The notes: generated by a model from the sequence alone, not told the origin. 64,000 nucleotides of DNA from Molanna angustata (GCA_963576475.1 OY754975.1:18175381-18239380), one strand, 5' to 3'. Numbered from the stretch's first letter, positions 22,945-33,839 are shown. A program made the numbers and translations.

Positions 22945-23600
22945 AAAAATAGTTATTTTTTTTATTTATTTATTGGGACATTCACGGCTCAAAGCCCTTT
23001 ACTAAACAAAATATTAGATGACACAGAATAAACTTAACCAAAGAAATACAATTTATTTATAAATATTCACAACATCTAGACATATCAACGGTAGCAAAGG
23101 ATATATTAAAAAATAAAAACATATAAGGAAGGTGAATTAAACACGAAAGTACATATATTAAGAACCAAAGAATAAATAAATAAATAAAAATCAAATAAAA
23201 TAAAGAAGCAGGCAGAAACACAAGAATATTACTGACTGAATAATAAAAAAATGAATGGTGTGAATAACTACCTACATACTTAGCCACACTGAATCACTGG
23301 ATCTAATTTTCTCTTGATTACATATGTGTTTGTAATAAAAAAAAAATATTTTTTTATCATTAATTTAGTTGAAAAGACAAATTACACGAGGGTAAAATTC
23401 ACCAACTCAATGTAGTGACCTTGTTAAGTCTTCAGCTGGATCTTCATTCAAAAAATCCCTTCGATCTGTCCTGGATCATCCAATATGAAAGGCAGACCAT
23501 TCTTCGAGAGTTATTGAGCCATTCGACATCATCAGTTATGAATCAATGAAAGAAAAAAAGAATCAATGTGTCTAAACAATATGAAAATATTGATATATTT
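22945..23600. other. Probable LINE tail region, minus; otherwise nothing
   Basis: TTTTTTATTTATTTATTGGG at about 22960 looks like the tail of a minus-strand LINE. No coding sequence is recognised in the remainder. Confidence 0.35.
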
Positions 23601-23604
23601 GACA

Positions 23605-23678
23605 ACAATAGACGGCGTTACAAAAAGGTTTCTTCGTTACTTCATAGATGGCTATAGTTAAAACGTCTTATTTTCAAT
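23605..23678 (+). mobile_element. FB1 fragment interrupted by a LINE
   Basis: GACGGCGTTACAAAAAGG and CTTCATAGATGGCTATAGT match the FB1 centre. It stops where the 23679 LINE begins; a matching right half resumes at about 25085, so one FB1 copy may have been split by about 1.4 kb of later insertions. Confidence 0.7.
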
Positions 23679-24251
23679 TTGGGATTATTCTTGGACAGCA
23701 AATTAAATTACAGACAACATATAGATAAAATTACAACAGCAGGTTATAAAAAATTAGGTTTTATTTTTAGGATAAGTAAAGATTTCAAAAATCCACAAAC
23801 ATTTAAAATATTATTTAATTCACTAGTCAGAAGTACACTGGAGTTTGGCTCTGTTATTTGGAACCCGCAATATCGAGTGCACATTAATAATATAGAAAAA
23901 ATACAGCGTAAATATTTGAAGAGATTGGCATATCGAAGTATTGTTGCACCTATTCCACCGTCACTAGAATCAAGACGCAAATGCCAAGATATACAATTTC
24001 TGTACAACATATTGAACAATATTATTGACTGCCCGGAACTTTTGTCGAGTATTGACTTTAACGTACCATTGAGACGCTCCAGACACACAACTCTCTTCCG
24101 ACCTAAATTATACAAAACTAATGCCGCGAAAAACTCAACTATAAACAGAATTATAAACACATACATAAAATATGAGAAGTCCCTTGACATAGACCTATTC
24201 AGTGATACAAAACATAAACTCGCTCAAAAATTAAAAACAGGAATTTCATAA
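23679..24251 (+). pseudogene. LINE reverse transcriptase C-terminal fragment (jockey/CR1-like)
   Basis: A 190-codon uninterrupted frame. It opens with GLFLDSKLNYRQHIDKI, the LGVxxDxxLxFxxHI motif that follows the catalytic palm of non-LTR reverse transcriptases. Next come KKLGFIFR and LVRSTLEFGSVIWNPQY, the thumb-region signature LVRxxLEYGSxxWNP, then IEKIQRKYLKR. The catalytic (F/Y)ADD motif and the endonuclease lie upstream and are absent, so it is 5'-truncated, yet the remaining frame is intact, suggesting a fairly young insertion. A 300-bp 3'UTR with (CA)n and an (AAAAT)n tail follows (24252-24553). It cannot be autonomous. Confidence 0.9.
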
Positions 24252-24553
24252 GATTATCACTAACGCACAGCACGCATGCACATACACATATATGTACACT
24301 TACACATACACACACATACACACACACACCTTCACACATATACACCCTCACACACACATATGATTTTGTATCTTGTATATATGACTGTATTTTGTAATAA
24401 ATCATGATAGTATTGTAAGCTAATAATTGATGTGCGGAGATGATAATTGTTATATTTGATATTTTTATACATATACATATACTATTCTTTGTACATTGTT
24501 AGCTTCAATTTGAAAAAATAAAAAATAAATAAAAATAAAATAAAAATAAAATT
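24252..24553 (+). mobile_element. 3'UTR and (AAAAT)n tail of the 23.7-kb LINE
   Basis: Begins after the stop codon, carries a (CA)n-rich stretch at 24280-24360 and ends with AAATAAAAATAAAATAAAAA-like repeats up to about 24553, where the RTE-B relic begins. Confidence 0.8.
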
Positions 24554-24559
24554 ATCTGT

Positions 24560-25045
24560 TTCTTCTATGGCGCTAAAACCCAAATCGAGCCTTGACCTCC
24601 CTCAGCAAGCGCCTCCAATGTCCCCTGTCACCAGTTGCTGTCCTTCAGCTGGACATCTGGAAAAGCTGTTCTGCATCTCTCCTCTCTCCTCGCACCTCAG
24701 CCTTGGTCTTCCAACTCTCCTTTTTCTACCCGGATTTCCATAAAGAATCCTTCTGGGGACCCGCCTTTCCGGCATTCTTTGTACGTGGCCCGCCCATCTC
24801 AGTCTAAGTAACCTTATATGGGTTGAGATACATGGGACCTGATAAATGGAGTACAATTCGTCATTACGCCGAATTCTCCATGATCCATCTTCAAAAACGG
24901 GTCCACAGATCGTCCGCAAATGAGTCAAACGTCTCTGCCATTCTCACTGAGGGTCAATGCCTCGCAGCTATATGCCAACACAGTCCTGACTATGGTCTTA
25001 TACAGGGTAATTTTAGTTATCCTTTTACCTACGAGATTTAAACAC
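24560..25045 (-). pseudogene. RTE-B LINE C-terminal region
   Basis: Best RTE-B copy. Minus-strand pieces in order: YKTIVRTVLAYSCEALTLSE (thumb, LYKTLVRPVLTYGSE-type), RTICGPVFEDGSWRIRRNDE, LLRLRWAGHVQRMPERRVPR, ILYGNPGRKRRVGRPRLRCE. These are the ordered C-terminal motifs of insect RTE-like LINEs. A frameshift separates the first piece (frame of 24925-25173) from the rest (24602-24928). The 3' end carries the family block GATTTGGGTTTTAGCGCCAT and a short GAAGAA. Catalytic domains are missing. Confidence 0.9.
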
Positions 25046-25084
25046 TGGTAACAACGAAAAATAAGTCTGTTTATCATTATTAAA

Positions 25085-25295
25085 ATATATATAACTTTCA
25101 AAATTGCATTGATAAGGGAACTGAATAAGAAGGCATAATTGGTGAACTTTGCGCAAGCGCATAAAGTGACCACGTAAACCAGCCTATGACAGGTCGTAAA
25201 ACATGTAGTTGCCTTGAGTTCCTGGTTCTTCTATAATATTCCAACTTCGTCTCTCTGAGATGCTCAAAATTTTTCAATAATATCATTGCCTTTAG
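25085..25295 (+). mobile_element. FB1 foldback element copy D, right half
   Basis: GGGAACTGAATAAGAAGGC, TTGCGCAAGCGCATAAAGTG, GTTGCCTTGAGTTCCTGG and TTCAATAATATCATT match FB1 copies B and G. At the point where G reads CCCGATAGGG, D passes into the 16-bp minisatellite. Confidence 0.88.
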
Positions 25296-26529
25296 GATAG
25301 TATGTATCGTTGATAGTATGTATCGTTGATAGTATGTATCGTTGATAGTATGTATAGTTGATAGTATGTATAGTTGATAGTATGTATTGTTGATAGTATG
25401 TATCGTTGATAGTATGTATCGTTGATAGTATGTATCGTTGATAGTATGTATCGTTGATAGTATGTATCGTTGATAGTATGTATCGCTGATAGTATGTATC
25501 GTTGATAGTATGTATAGTTGATAGTATGTATAGTTGATAGTATGTATCGTTGATAGTATGTATCGTTGATAGTATGTATCGTTGATAGTATGTATCGTTG
25601 ATAGTATGTATCGTTGATAGTATGTATCGTTGATAGTATGTATCGTTGATAGTATGTATCGTTGATAGTATGTATAGTTGATAGTATGTATAGTTGATAG
25701 TATGTATCGTTGATAATATGTATCGTTGATAGTATGTATCGTTGATAGTATGTATCGTTGATAGTATGTATAGTTGATAGTATGTATAGTTGATAGTATG
25801 TATCGTTGATAGTATGTATCGTTGATAGTATGTTTCGTTGATAGTATGTATCGTTGATAGTATGTATCGTTGATAGTATGTATCGTTGATAGTATGTATC
25901 GTTGATAGTATGTATCGTTGATAGTATGTATCGTTGATAGTATGTATAGTTGATAGTATGTATCGTTGATAGTATGTATCGTTGATAGTATGTATAGTTG
26001 ATAGTATGTATAGTTGATAGTATGTATCGTTGATAGTATGTATCGTTGATAGTATGTATCGTTGATAGTATGTATCGTTGATAGTATGTATCGTTGATAG
26101 TATGTATAGTTGATAGTATGTATAGTTGATAGTATGTATCGTTGATAGTATGTATAGTTGATAGTATGTATCGTTGATAGTATGTATCGTTGATAGTATG
26201 TATAGTTGATAGTATGTATCGTTGATAGTATGTATCGATGATAGTATGTATCGTTGATAGTATGTATCGTTGATAGTATGTATCGTTGATAGTATGTATC
26301 GTTGATAGCATGTATCGTTGATAGTATGTTTCGTTGATAGTATGTATCGTTGATAGTATGTATCGTTGATAGTATGTATCGTTGATAGTATGTATCGTTG
26401 ATAGTATGTATCGTTGATAGTATGTATCGTTGATAGTATGTATCGTTGATAGTATGTATCGTTGATAGTATGTATCGTTGATAGTATGTATCGTTGATAG
26501 TATGTATCGTTGATAGTATGTATCGTTGA
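25296..26529. repeat. 16-bp minisatellite, about 77 units
   Basis: Unit GATAGTATGTATCGTT repeated without gaps. The main variant changes TATCGTT to TATAGTT; such units appear mostly as adjacent pairs (near 25340, 25510, 25670, 25765, 25990, 26105), implying amplification of multi-unit blocks. The last 19 or so units are almost homogeneous. A period of 16 is not divisible by 3 and the unit has no stop in the minus frames, which explains the spurious 430- and 339-codon frames here. Confidence 0.97.
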
Positions 26530-26595
26530 AGACTTTATGTCTTTAAGTGTATACATCCAACTAGTTCATATAATTGAATGATTTACAAACATAAT

Positions 26596-26765
26596 TTAAT
26601 AATAATAAAATATCACTTCCTTGCACAAAGAGTTTATTGCCAAATTGCAATTTCTTTCAGCCTAGAGAAGCAATATTGCCGCGAGCAATTATTTTAAATA
26701 AATTTCTCCTCTACTGGGCACAGAAACCAAACGGCGATTGGCACAGTTGGTAAGCCGTTTTTCTA
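26596..26765 (-). mobile_element. SINE-2 copy with inverted head piece
   Basis: The minus strand reads GCCGTTTGGTTTCTGTGCCC and on through the SINE-2 body to the (ATT)n tail. It is joined head to head with a plus-strand fragment GGCACAGTTGGTAAGCCG (about 26738-26760). The two tRNA-head pieces face each other. Confidence 0.75.
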
Positions 26766-26921
26766 ATTTATCATTTACATTTTTTAAATAAGAATCTAAA
26801 TATCCAGATTCACCTATTTATCATTTCTGGAGCTCAAAGGAATAAATATAACTACATAATGTCAAATAATCAAAAGTTATAATATATTATAGTGTCCTCT
26901 TTTTATTTTCTAATAAACTCG

Positions 26922-27188
26922 TTAAAGAGAGGCCTTCTGACGCGGGTTCTTAAAAGGATAAAAAAGTCGAATGTACATAAAAGTTGTAGCAATATGTTGC
27001 TGGTTGGTCTTTTCCTGCAACCCATCGATCCGGTTGCTCTCGTCTCGAACAAAGGGCTCGAGGAGTAACGGTAAAATGCGTCCGTAATCTTTTGTCAAAG
27101 CTAACCACGGTACGATCCTGTGGTCTTCTCTACTGAGGCTGTGCTCTTCACACAGCTCACACAAACGGTGACCGAGAATGCGAATCAA
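26922..27188 (-). other. Unrecognised open frame, GC-richer
   Basis: An 88-codon minus-strand frame in a patch more GC-rich than its surroundings. It starts MIRILGHRLCELCEEHSLSR. I see no known domain, signal peptide or membrane segment. A real exon, a transposon fragment or chance are all possible. Confidence 0.25.
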
Positions 27189-27419
27189 GTACTTTTTTTA
27201 TCAACAGTTTCTGATATCAGACGCCTTATTTTGTAGATTTAATTTTGGTAAAAAAACAATGCCAGTAAAGTAATACATTATTATACAACACATTAACTTT
27301 GATTTGCAACTTAAGAAAAAATATACTTCCAAAATATAGGCAAAAAAAAATATTATTTAATGTCAATGTTCACACTTACCCAAAGAGAGGATTTCAGGAT
27401 TTTATTTGTTTATTATTTA

Positions 27420-27515
27420 TTTATTATTGATTCTCGGGCAACTAGCAGGTACTATGTCAAATATTCATTCAACACGCAGCCAATAACAAGTTGCCACATT
27501 CTGGAGACTAACGAT
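27420..27515 (-). mobile_element. SINE-3 tail fragment
   Basis: CTCGGGCAACTAGCAGGTAC, CAATAACAAGTTGCCACATT and CTGGAGAC match the 3' part of SINE-3 on the minus strand. The tRNA-like head is missing. Confidence 0.65.
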
Positions 27516-27589
27516 ATTACGATATTAGTAATATATTATAAAGAAAAATTATTGATTACACAAAGATTTCCAAAAACATATTTTTAATT

Positions 27590-28180
27590 CACTGTTTTAT
27601 GTTTTTATTGTATTTTTACTTCGAAATATACGGATTTTAAAATTATTCTACTGTAGCGGAGACTATATAGCTAGGCAAAACTACATAAGTCAAATAATAA
27701 TCCATTTGTTCAGAAGAGCAGCTTGAAAAATATAGCAACTCAAAATGGTATGTCAATCTTAATATTCAACATTATGAAACAAATGCTGGCACATGGGATA
27801 ATAGATGCGTGCTCTATAAAGCTGTATGCTTAATTTTAAAATATTATGTGAAATAAAATAAATAATCAACTAATTTGGCCCAGAATTCGACTTATGTAGT
27901 TTTGCTCAACCTCTACAGTTATATGCAATGGAGATAAAACACTTGTACGGTAGCCATTCGTGTTGGTAGTAATTTGAGTGTAGAAAATAATAAAAAAGTG
28001 AACATTTCCATTGTTTCTTATTTTGAGAGATATGGCTTTGACCTCAAAATGACAATGTGGTATGTAACTAACTCAGAAAACGTTTGAAGCTTCCACGTTT
28101 TACTGTTGTCGACAACAATTCCACGAAAACCATCACAGATTGTGTTTATTACACAACACCATAGAAAATAATATTTTTTA
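27590..28180. other. No recognisable gene
   Basis: AT-rich DNA. Nothing supported. Confidence 0.45.
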
Positions 28181-28184
28181 TTTA

Positions 28185-28250
28185 TTTTATTTTTAATTCA
28201 TGTAGCTTCTCGAGCAACTAACTGGTACTTTGTCAAATAATTTATTTATT
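28185..28250 (-). mobile_element. SINE-3 tail fragment
   Basis: CTTCTCGAGCAACTAACTGG then TACTTTGTCAAATAATT corresponds to the last 60 bp of the 27.4-kb SINE-3 copy. It is followed by an (ATTT)n stretch belonging to another minus-strand LINE tail. Confidence 0.55.
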
Positions 28251-28513
28251 TATTTAAAGGACAGCATACAGCATATAATAAATTATATAACATAAAGATA
28301 ATTTGATTAATAATAAAGCCAATTACAGGTTGTCGCTGAAGTTATTGTAGTCCAACTGTCGATTCGTTCATGAGAATTCAATTCTCTTAATGAATCGACA
28401 TTGTTAAGCCAAGATGCGTGTACGAAGGAAAATTTTGTATGGTGTAGTGGACTTTTTGCATGCTAATAGCACCAACTAGAGGCCTCGCAGCATATATGTT
28501 CCCATTATTGGAT

Positions 28514-28518
<5 letters not shown>

Positions 28519-28591
<73 letters not shown>

Positions 28592-28634
28592 TGTGTGTGT
28601 GTGTGTGTCTGTGTGTGTGTGTGTGTGTCTGTCT
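28519..28634. repeat. (GT)n microsatellite
   Basis: About 58 GT units with a few CT interruptions. Confidence 0.98.
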
Positions 28635-28659
28635 GACCCCCCTATTAACTTTTGATCCG

Positions 28660-28790
28660 CTTAATTTACAGAGCCCAAAATTTTAAAACATATAAAAAAT
28701 TACAAGCCTACAAAACTTTTATACTCAGAATTGTGAATTTTTGTTTCAGTCAGGGGTTATCAACATTTGAAATTTTGATTTATTTTTCCA
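28660..28790 (+). repeat. Interspersed repeat shared with 60490-60600
   Basis: Shared blocks include TTTTATACTCAGAATT, AATTTTTGTT and TTATCAACATTTGAA in the same order and orientation. No coding capacity. Confidence 0.6.
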
Positions 28791-29132
28791 TATATCTCAG
28801 AAAACGTAAAAGCTGGTAAGAAAATTGGTATAAACATGGACAAATACAAAATCTCAAATTAGTTTTTTTAAAAAAATTCCAGGTTTTCGCAAACATTTTT
28901 TTATGATATATTTATGAGTTTAACTGCCTATATTTCCAATTTTTTTTTTAAATATCGAAAAAATCCGAAAGACCCCAACTAGAAAATTTAATTTTCTATA
29001 AAAAATATTAAAATTGTATTAGCACATTGCAATTTTTTTTCAACAATTTTTATAAAAATTGAATTTAGTGACGACATTGTTTCATACAATTTGTATGGAT
29101 GTAGCCTACTCACAATATCTAAGAAGACTTAA

Positions 29133-29388
29133 TAATTTGATACTAATCTCCAAACATATATACATACCATCATGCTGTTTTCACATTCTGGGTAGGATCA
29201 AAGAACTGACCTCCATACTATCCTATCTTGACATACATACCTAGGTACATGTGTTGTATAGAAAACCAAATATCTTAAAATATTAAATAATTTGTATTTA
29301 TGGGTTTATAGTTTGATTCTTATTCTTCAACTATACATACTATCGCTATCGACAGTTGGATCTCATGTGTTACATGCAACTAGTATGT
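29133..29388 (+). repeat. Interspersed repeat M3, copy 2
   Basis: Alignable with 3923-4170 throughout, including CCATACTATCCTATCTTGAC and TATCGACAGTTGGATCTCAT. It represents the site without the TIR insertion that splits the 43-kb copy. Confidence 0.85.
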
Positions 29389-29389
29389 A

Positions 29390-29644
29390 TATTAAGATAC
29401 ATTAGGAATGGTTACATATTATGGTGAGATAATGTGTGAATGATGTGTGAAATTGCATATATAAATGTGTCAGTATAATTAAGTGTTAAATTTGATTATG
29501 AGGATGAAATTTTAAGTTTGATATATTTTTTTAAATGTGGGGGCGCTAAGTAAGAATATGTCAATCTCTTGGAAATGCCTATTATATTTATTACAGATTA
29601 TGTACATTGTTGCATGTTGAGCATAGTTGGTGTGTTGAGTGGTA
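29390..29644. other. No recognisable gene
   Basis: AT-rich DNA with nothing supported. Confidence 0.45.
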
Positions 29645-29755
29645 AGAGATAATTATTTAACACGCACCCAATAACAAGTTGCCACATTCTGGAATCGAAC
29701 CCGGGACATTTGGATCACCATACCTAACCAACTGGGCCACGAAGACCGATAAAAT
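29645..29755 (-). mobile_element. SINE-3 (tRNA-derived), best copy
   Basis: The minus strand reads TCTTCGTGGCCCAGTTGGTT (box A) and CCCGGGTTCGATTCCAG (box B), then AATGTGGCAACTTGTTATTG. Fragments without the head lie at 18440, 27420, 28185 and 60830. Confidence 0.85.
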
Positions 29756-29759
29756 TAAA

Positions 29760-30400
29760 TTAAATAAATAAAATTTCTAAATTATTTGAAAAAATATATA
29801 TCTCTTAACTTTCAACACCCCGTATATTAAAATGCCTTTTACTTACAGACCAATATACCATTAACCTCTTCCTCAAATGAGTAAGATCCGATCAAGTGAG
29901 GTTGTGTGTCTCCTAACAAAAATATACAATTGTACCGTGTTTCTAATGGTGAATAAAATGAACAGAACACCAAATACGCAGGTTCCTTAATCCTTGCAGA
30001 CACTCGTAAACTTTTTTTGCTCTCCACTTTGGAATAATAGAAGAGATTCATATTTTTTTCACAACAATTTTTCAAATGGCATCGTCATTTTTGTGTGTAA
30101 AGCATTAACGACAAGTAAAACAAAACGATACGATACAGAATTTTTTCATAAAAATACTCCTGGTTTTATGTAATAAGCATATCTTAATTGTTTACTTTGT
30201 ATGAAATACAAAATTGATCAATTTTATTAAAAAATAAAATGAATCAAGCAGTTTTAAAATGAATTTTCATCGAGAAAATACAAATTCTGCAAGTTTCTGC
30301 AGAATTTGCAAGCTTTATCTGATCGGAAAGTTTGTTAAAAATCGATTGCAAAATTTCAGTACGGAAAGACGTGAAGTAAATTTAAAAGGTGTAAAAAATA
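29760..30400. other. No recognisable gene
   Basis: AT-rich DNA. A 78-codon minus frame (29839-30075) and a 61-codon plus frame (30259-30444) have no recognisable motif. Confidence 0.4.
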
Positions 30401-30404
30401 TATT

Positions 30405-31612
30405 AAAACGAGTGGGTTATGGCCAACGCTATACTCCTCACTAACAAGTCATTATATAAAGGATTCAAATTCTGTATGGAAAATATTCAGTATTTTCATG
30501 AAATGACTTTGTTAAATTATTTTTTTATTTAAATATTTTATTATGATAACTTGATATTTATTTAAAAACCAATTTCAAAATAAAATTTAAAAATGTAAGT
30601 TACCTGAGCTCGGGGTCACTTTGAAATATTTGATAGTAAAAAAAATAAGAAGCATTTTTCAGATATCCTTCAAAATCAAGTGGGGTCTTAGCGAGTATTA
30701 GATATACAAAATTACAGAATTTGAAAGAAATCTAATGAGTTTAGTCTTTAATCGATAAAGTAAAATAAACACGCCGTACACAGCACATATGTAGCATATA
30801 GCACAGAGCATTTAACATATAGTACACAGCACATAACATATAGCACACAGCACATAACATATAGTACACAGCACAAACATATAGCACACAGCACATAACA
30901 TATAGTACACAGCACAAACATATAGCACAGAGCACTTAACATATAGTACACAGCACATAACATATAGCACACAGCACATAACATATAGTACACAGCACAA
31001 AAATATAGCACACAGCACATAACATATAGTACACAGCACAAACATATAGCACACAGCACATAACATATAGTACACAGCACAAACATATAGCACACAGCAC
31101 ATAACATATAGTACACAGCACAAACATATAGCACACAGCACATAACATATAGTACACAGCACAAACATATAGCACACAGCACATAACATATAGTACACAG
31201 CACAAACATATAGCACACAGCACATAACATATAGTACACAGCACAAACATATAGCATACAGCACATAACATATAGTACACAGCACAAACATATAGCACAC
31301 AGCACATAACATATATTACACAGCACAAACATATAGCACACAGCACATAACATATAGTACACAGCACAAACATATAGCACACAGCACATAACATATAGTA
31401 CACAGCACAAACATATAGCACACAGCACATAACATATAGTACACAGCACAAACATATAGTACACAGCACTCACACAGATACATTGTGACGAAACTTTCAC
31501 AATACAGTGTCAGCATGATACTTGTTGATAATCTGCAATAAAAAATAGCCTTAAAAATTGCGAAATACTAACTTCCCACCAAATCCCCGTGGGTTAGTGA
31601 GGAGTAAAAACA
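30405..31612 (+). mobile_element. Element E41 with expanded internal array
   Basis: The left flank (ACGAGTGGGTTATGGCCAAC, ACTCCTCACTAAC) and right flank (GATACATTGTGACGAAA, GTTAGTGAGGAGT) align end to end with 62125-62700. ACTCCTCACTAAC near the left end and GTTAGTGAGGAGT at the right end are inverted copies; the right end also forms its own hairpin. No ORF. Non-autonomous, class unknown; a Helitron-like or foldback element would fit. Confidence 0.82.
30777..31470. repeat. 41-bp tandem array, about 17 units
   Basis: Alternating half-units of 21 bp (CACATAACATATAGTACACAG) and 20 bp (CACAAACATATAGCACACAG) make a 41-bp unit. Because 41 is not a multiple of three, all minus frames stay open, giving Cys/Tyr-rich phantom ORFs up to 250 codons. 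The first units near 30780-30960 are irregular; the rest are nearly uniform. Confidence 0.97.
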
Positions 31613-31852
31613 AAATATTGTGTGCTTTACATTTAAAATTCATTCTACTGATAAAATTGTCATGAAAAAAAATGAAGTACCGTTAAAAATTAAAATTTTA
31701 TTAAAAATTAAGTCTGGACTGGGGTCTAGTGAATGGTGCTCTACGTTTAGTCCAGAACGGATTAGCACGGAGGCGGGCCACACTAAGAGCAGCGGCCACC
31801 CTTAGTCATGAGGATAAGACGTACGAGAGTATATTAAAATGTTATCATATAT

Positions 31853-31902
31853 TCTCAAACTGTCGATTGTATTAAAAAAAACATAATGTTGACAGTTTGA
31901 GA
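31853..31902. repeat. Perfect 12-bp hairpin
   Basis: TCTCAAACTGTC at 31853-31864 pairs with GACAGTTTGAGA at 31891-31902, around a 26-nt A-rich loop. Confidence 0.9.
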
Positions 31903-32102
31903 AACGGTCGATTTGTTGAAATTCACAATGTCTTTCATACCGGGCGTCCTCCTCGTCTTCTTTATCTGAGGAAATTAAAATCGGCTTATATGAAAAAAGT
32001 AAAAAAAAAAACTAGTATACCTATGTGATGGCGCTGTCAAACGCCGTTGAGAGAAAACGCGGGAAAATCCTCTTGTCACATGTTTGCTGAACATTGTTGC
32101 CG

Positions 32103-32235
32103 GAAGCCCGCGCGGGGGGGGGGGGCTGATGAGCGGATGAGAGCGGGGGTAGCGGGGGGAAGGGAGGACAGGGCCGCGAGGAGTGCTAGGGGGAGGTTTA
32201 TGATGGAAAGGGGGGGGCAGAGAGGGGGGAATTTA
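32103..32235 (+). other. G-rich island 1
   Basis: Strongly G-rich plus strand with runs of up to 14 G in otherwise AT-rich DNA, for example a CGCGCGGGGG start, GCGGGGGTAGCGGGGGGAAG and GGGGGGGGCAG. Four G-runs within short spacing satisfy the usual G-quadruplex pattern. No repeat relationship to other islands was seen. Confidence 0.75.
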
Positions 32236-32299
32236 CAAAAAAGCAGGGCAACTGCCTTAAAATATTGCCGTTACCCGACTTGTTTCGAAATAAAATATA

Positions 32300-33110
32300 A
32301 TTTGGAGTAATTCGTTCATTTTATTTCCCAAAAACACCGGATGCATATTATGTTAATTTCTGATCCATCTCATTTTTATGTTTATATTTGATGTATGTTG
32401 ACGATGCATGGATGTAAATGAAGCTATGAATGTAAACAAGGAAATATGCTCCCTCTTCCTACCCTGTCAGGGACATGTTTTGATGTGCCAATGTATGTTG
32501 ACGGTATTAATATTGTTGAACTCTATCTTAGGGTTTTATAAAATTCAAATTGCTAATTAAGGTTCCAAAAAGATTTATTTATTTTACAGAGAAGTTAAAA
32601 AAAGATGACCGGTTATTTTTATTTTATTAAAAGGGTACATCGACAGACATTCAGATTACAATTTTCTTAAAAAGAAGATAATATTGGTTATTAGAGTGCT
32701 GGACGTCCAATTATGGACGTCAAGATGAAAGGTTATTTTAAAAATAACCATTCATCTTGAACTACCCAGAGTTTCAAGCTAAGATTTTTTAATCGTGAAA
32801 AATAACGAAAACACATGATAATGATTTTTTTTATTATTTATAGGTATTCTAGGCTAAGTTTATTTCGAGGTGGCAGAGAATTACTTTGCATTATTTCAAT
32901 TGTTAATAAAATAACACGGCAGTCAATTTCCTACGTTAATGTGTTCCAAACTGTGTCCTGAATAAAAATAACAAAAAATAAATTATAAATCGACATGATA
33001 TATACATAATTTTTCTGTGGATTATCATAATCGTTATAAACCTTTAAAATATGCCTAAAACCATTATATTTCTACTGCCAATTTTAAAACAAATCTTTAA
33101 TTTTTGATTA
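32300..33110. other. No recognisable gene; one hairpin
   Basis: AT-rich DNA. The only clear structure is a near-perfect hairpin: 32720-32739 pairs with 32741-32760 (19 of 20 positions). Confidence 0.6.
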
Positions 33111-33112
33111 AT

Positions 33113-33308
33113 CCAATTTTTTTTTCTTTTTTTTTTTATAAAAAAATGAATATGTACTTGTTAAACAAGTACATATACATCTTTTTACGTTCCCTAAAAT
33201 AAGCAAATAAATGCTTGTGCTTAGGTGAACGAAATCGGTCGAGGCAGGATTTGAACTCGCGACCACTGGATTACTAGCCCAGCGCGCTAACCGCTCTGCC
33301 ACCGACCC
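33113..33308 (-). mobile_element. SINE-1 copy, most complete
   Basis: The minus strand has box A (GGTGGCAGAGCGGTTAGCGC), the AGT-anticodon arm, box B (GAGTTCAAATCC) and the body to TGTACTTGTTTAACAAGTAC. It ends in a long A-rich tail (TATAAAAAAAAAAAAG). The peptide-like frame MAERLARWASNPVVASSNPA on the minus strand is only a translation of the tRNA-like head. Confidence 0.92.
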
Positions 33309-33589
33309 ATCAATTTATATATGTAATATGTATAAGGTTCTCACTAAAAATCCTCTCATACTTTTCGGTTCACATTTCTAGCTCTTTAGAGCGAACCATT
33401 TGATTTGTTTTAGATGCATAAGAATTGCGACTTTTTAAAAATATAATTTAAATGTTTGTTTAAATTATGATAACATAAATTAGTTTCTAGTTTTGATATT
33501 TGTAATTAATTAATTATTTAATTTTTATTGTTAAAAAATAATTTTAAAATTGTGTGTGGAAAACGTAATAATTTCTCCCTTGGAACCAC

Positions 33590-33795
33590 CCCGGTAGAGC
33601 AACAGCCGCGCTACGCATAGAAACGCAATAAATTAATTTCCCGAGCTGCGGGGGTGTCGAGGGGAAGTGGGGGGGAAGGGGGGGTGGCAGGGGGGGCACC
33701 CCACCCTTGGGGCGATGTAGGGGCGGGGGAGGGAAAAAGAGCGCGGGGGTGGAGGGGTGCCTGTTGAAACTGGAGCGGCAGGGGTGGCGCTAGCT
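33590..33795 (+). other. G-rich island 2, with conserved-looking flanks
   Basis: The core around 33640-33780 has many G runs (GGGGTGTCGAGGGGAAGTGG, then GGGGGGGAAGGGGGGG). It is bordered by AATTAATTTCCCG and GCTAGCTTAATTGAAAATTA, i.e. TAAT-type homeodomain-like words. CpG dinucleotides are frequent. No ORF or repeat family is recognised; regulatory function is a guess. Confidence 0.7.
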
Positions 33796-33839
33796 TAATT
33801 GAAAATTAATAATTTTCCACTACAAAAGGGAAATCGGTA

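Noticed and set aside
23744..24190. 148-codon minus-strand frame
   Set aside because: It is the antisense shadow of the LINE coding sequence at 23679-24251.
25264..26556. 430- and 339-codon open frames with a YQRYILSTIHTINDTY repeat
   Set aside because: They are translations of a 16-bp tandem repeat; every minus frame is open for the same reason.
30748..31500. Cys/Tyr-rich 250-, 177- and 166-codon frames resembling a membrane or metal-binding protein
   Set aside because: They are phantom frames of the 41-bp tandem array; the related element at 62.5 kb has no such frame.
33108..33302. Peptide frame starting MAERLARWASNPVVASSNPA
   Set aside because: It is the translated tRNA-like head of SINE-1 on the minus strand.
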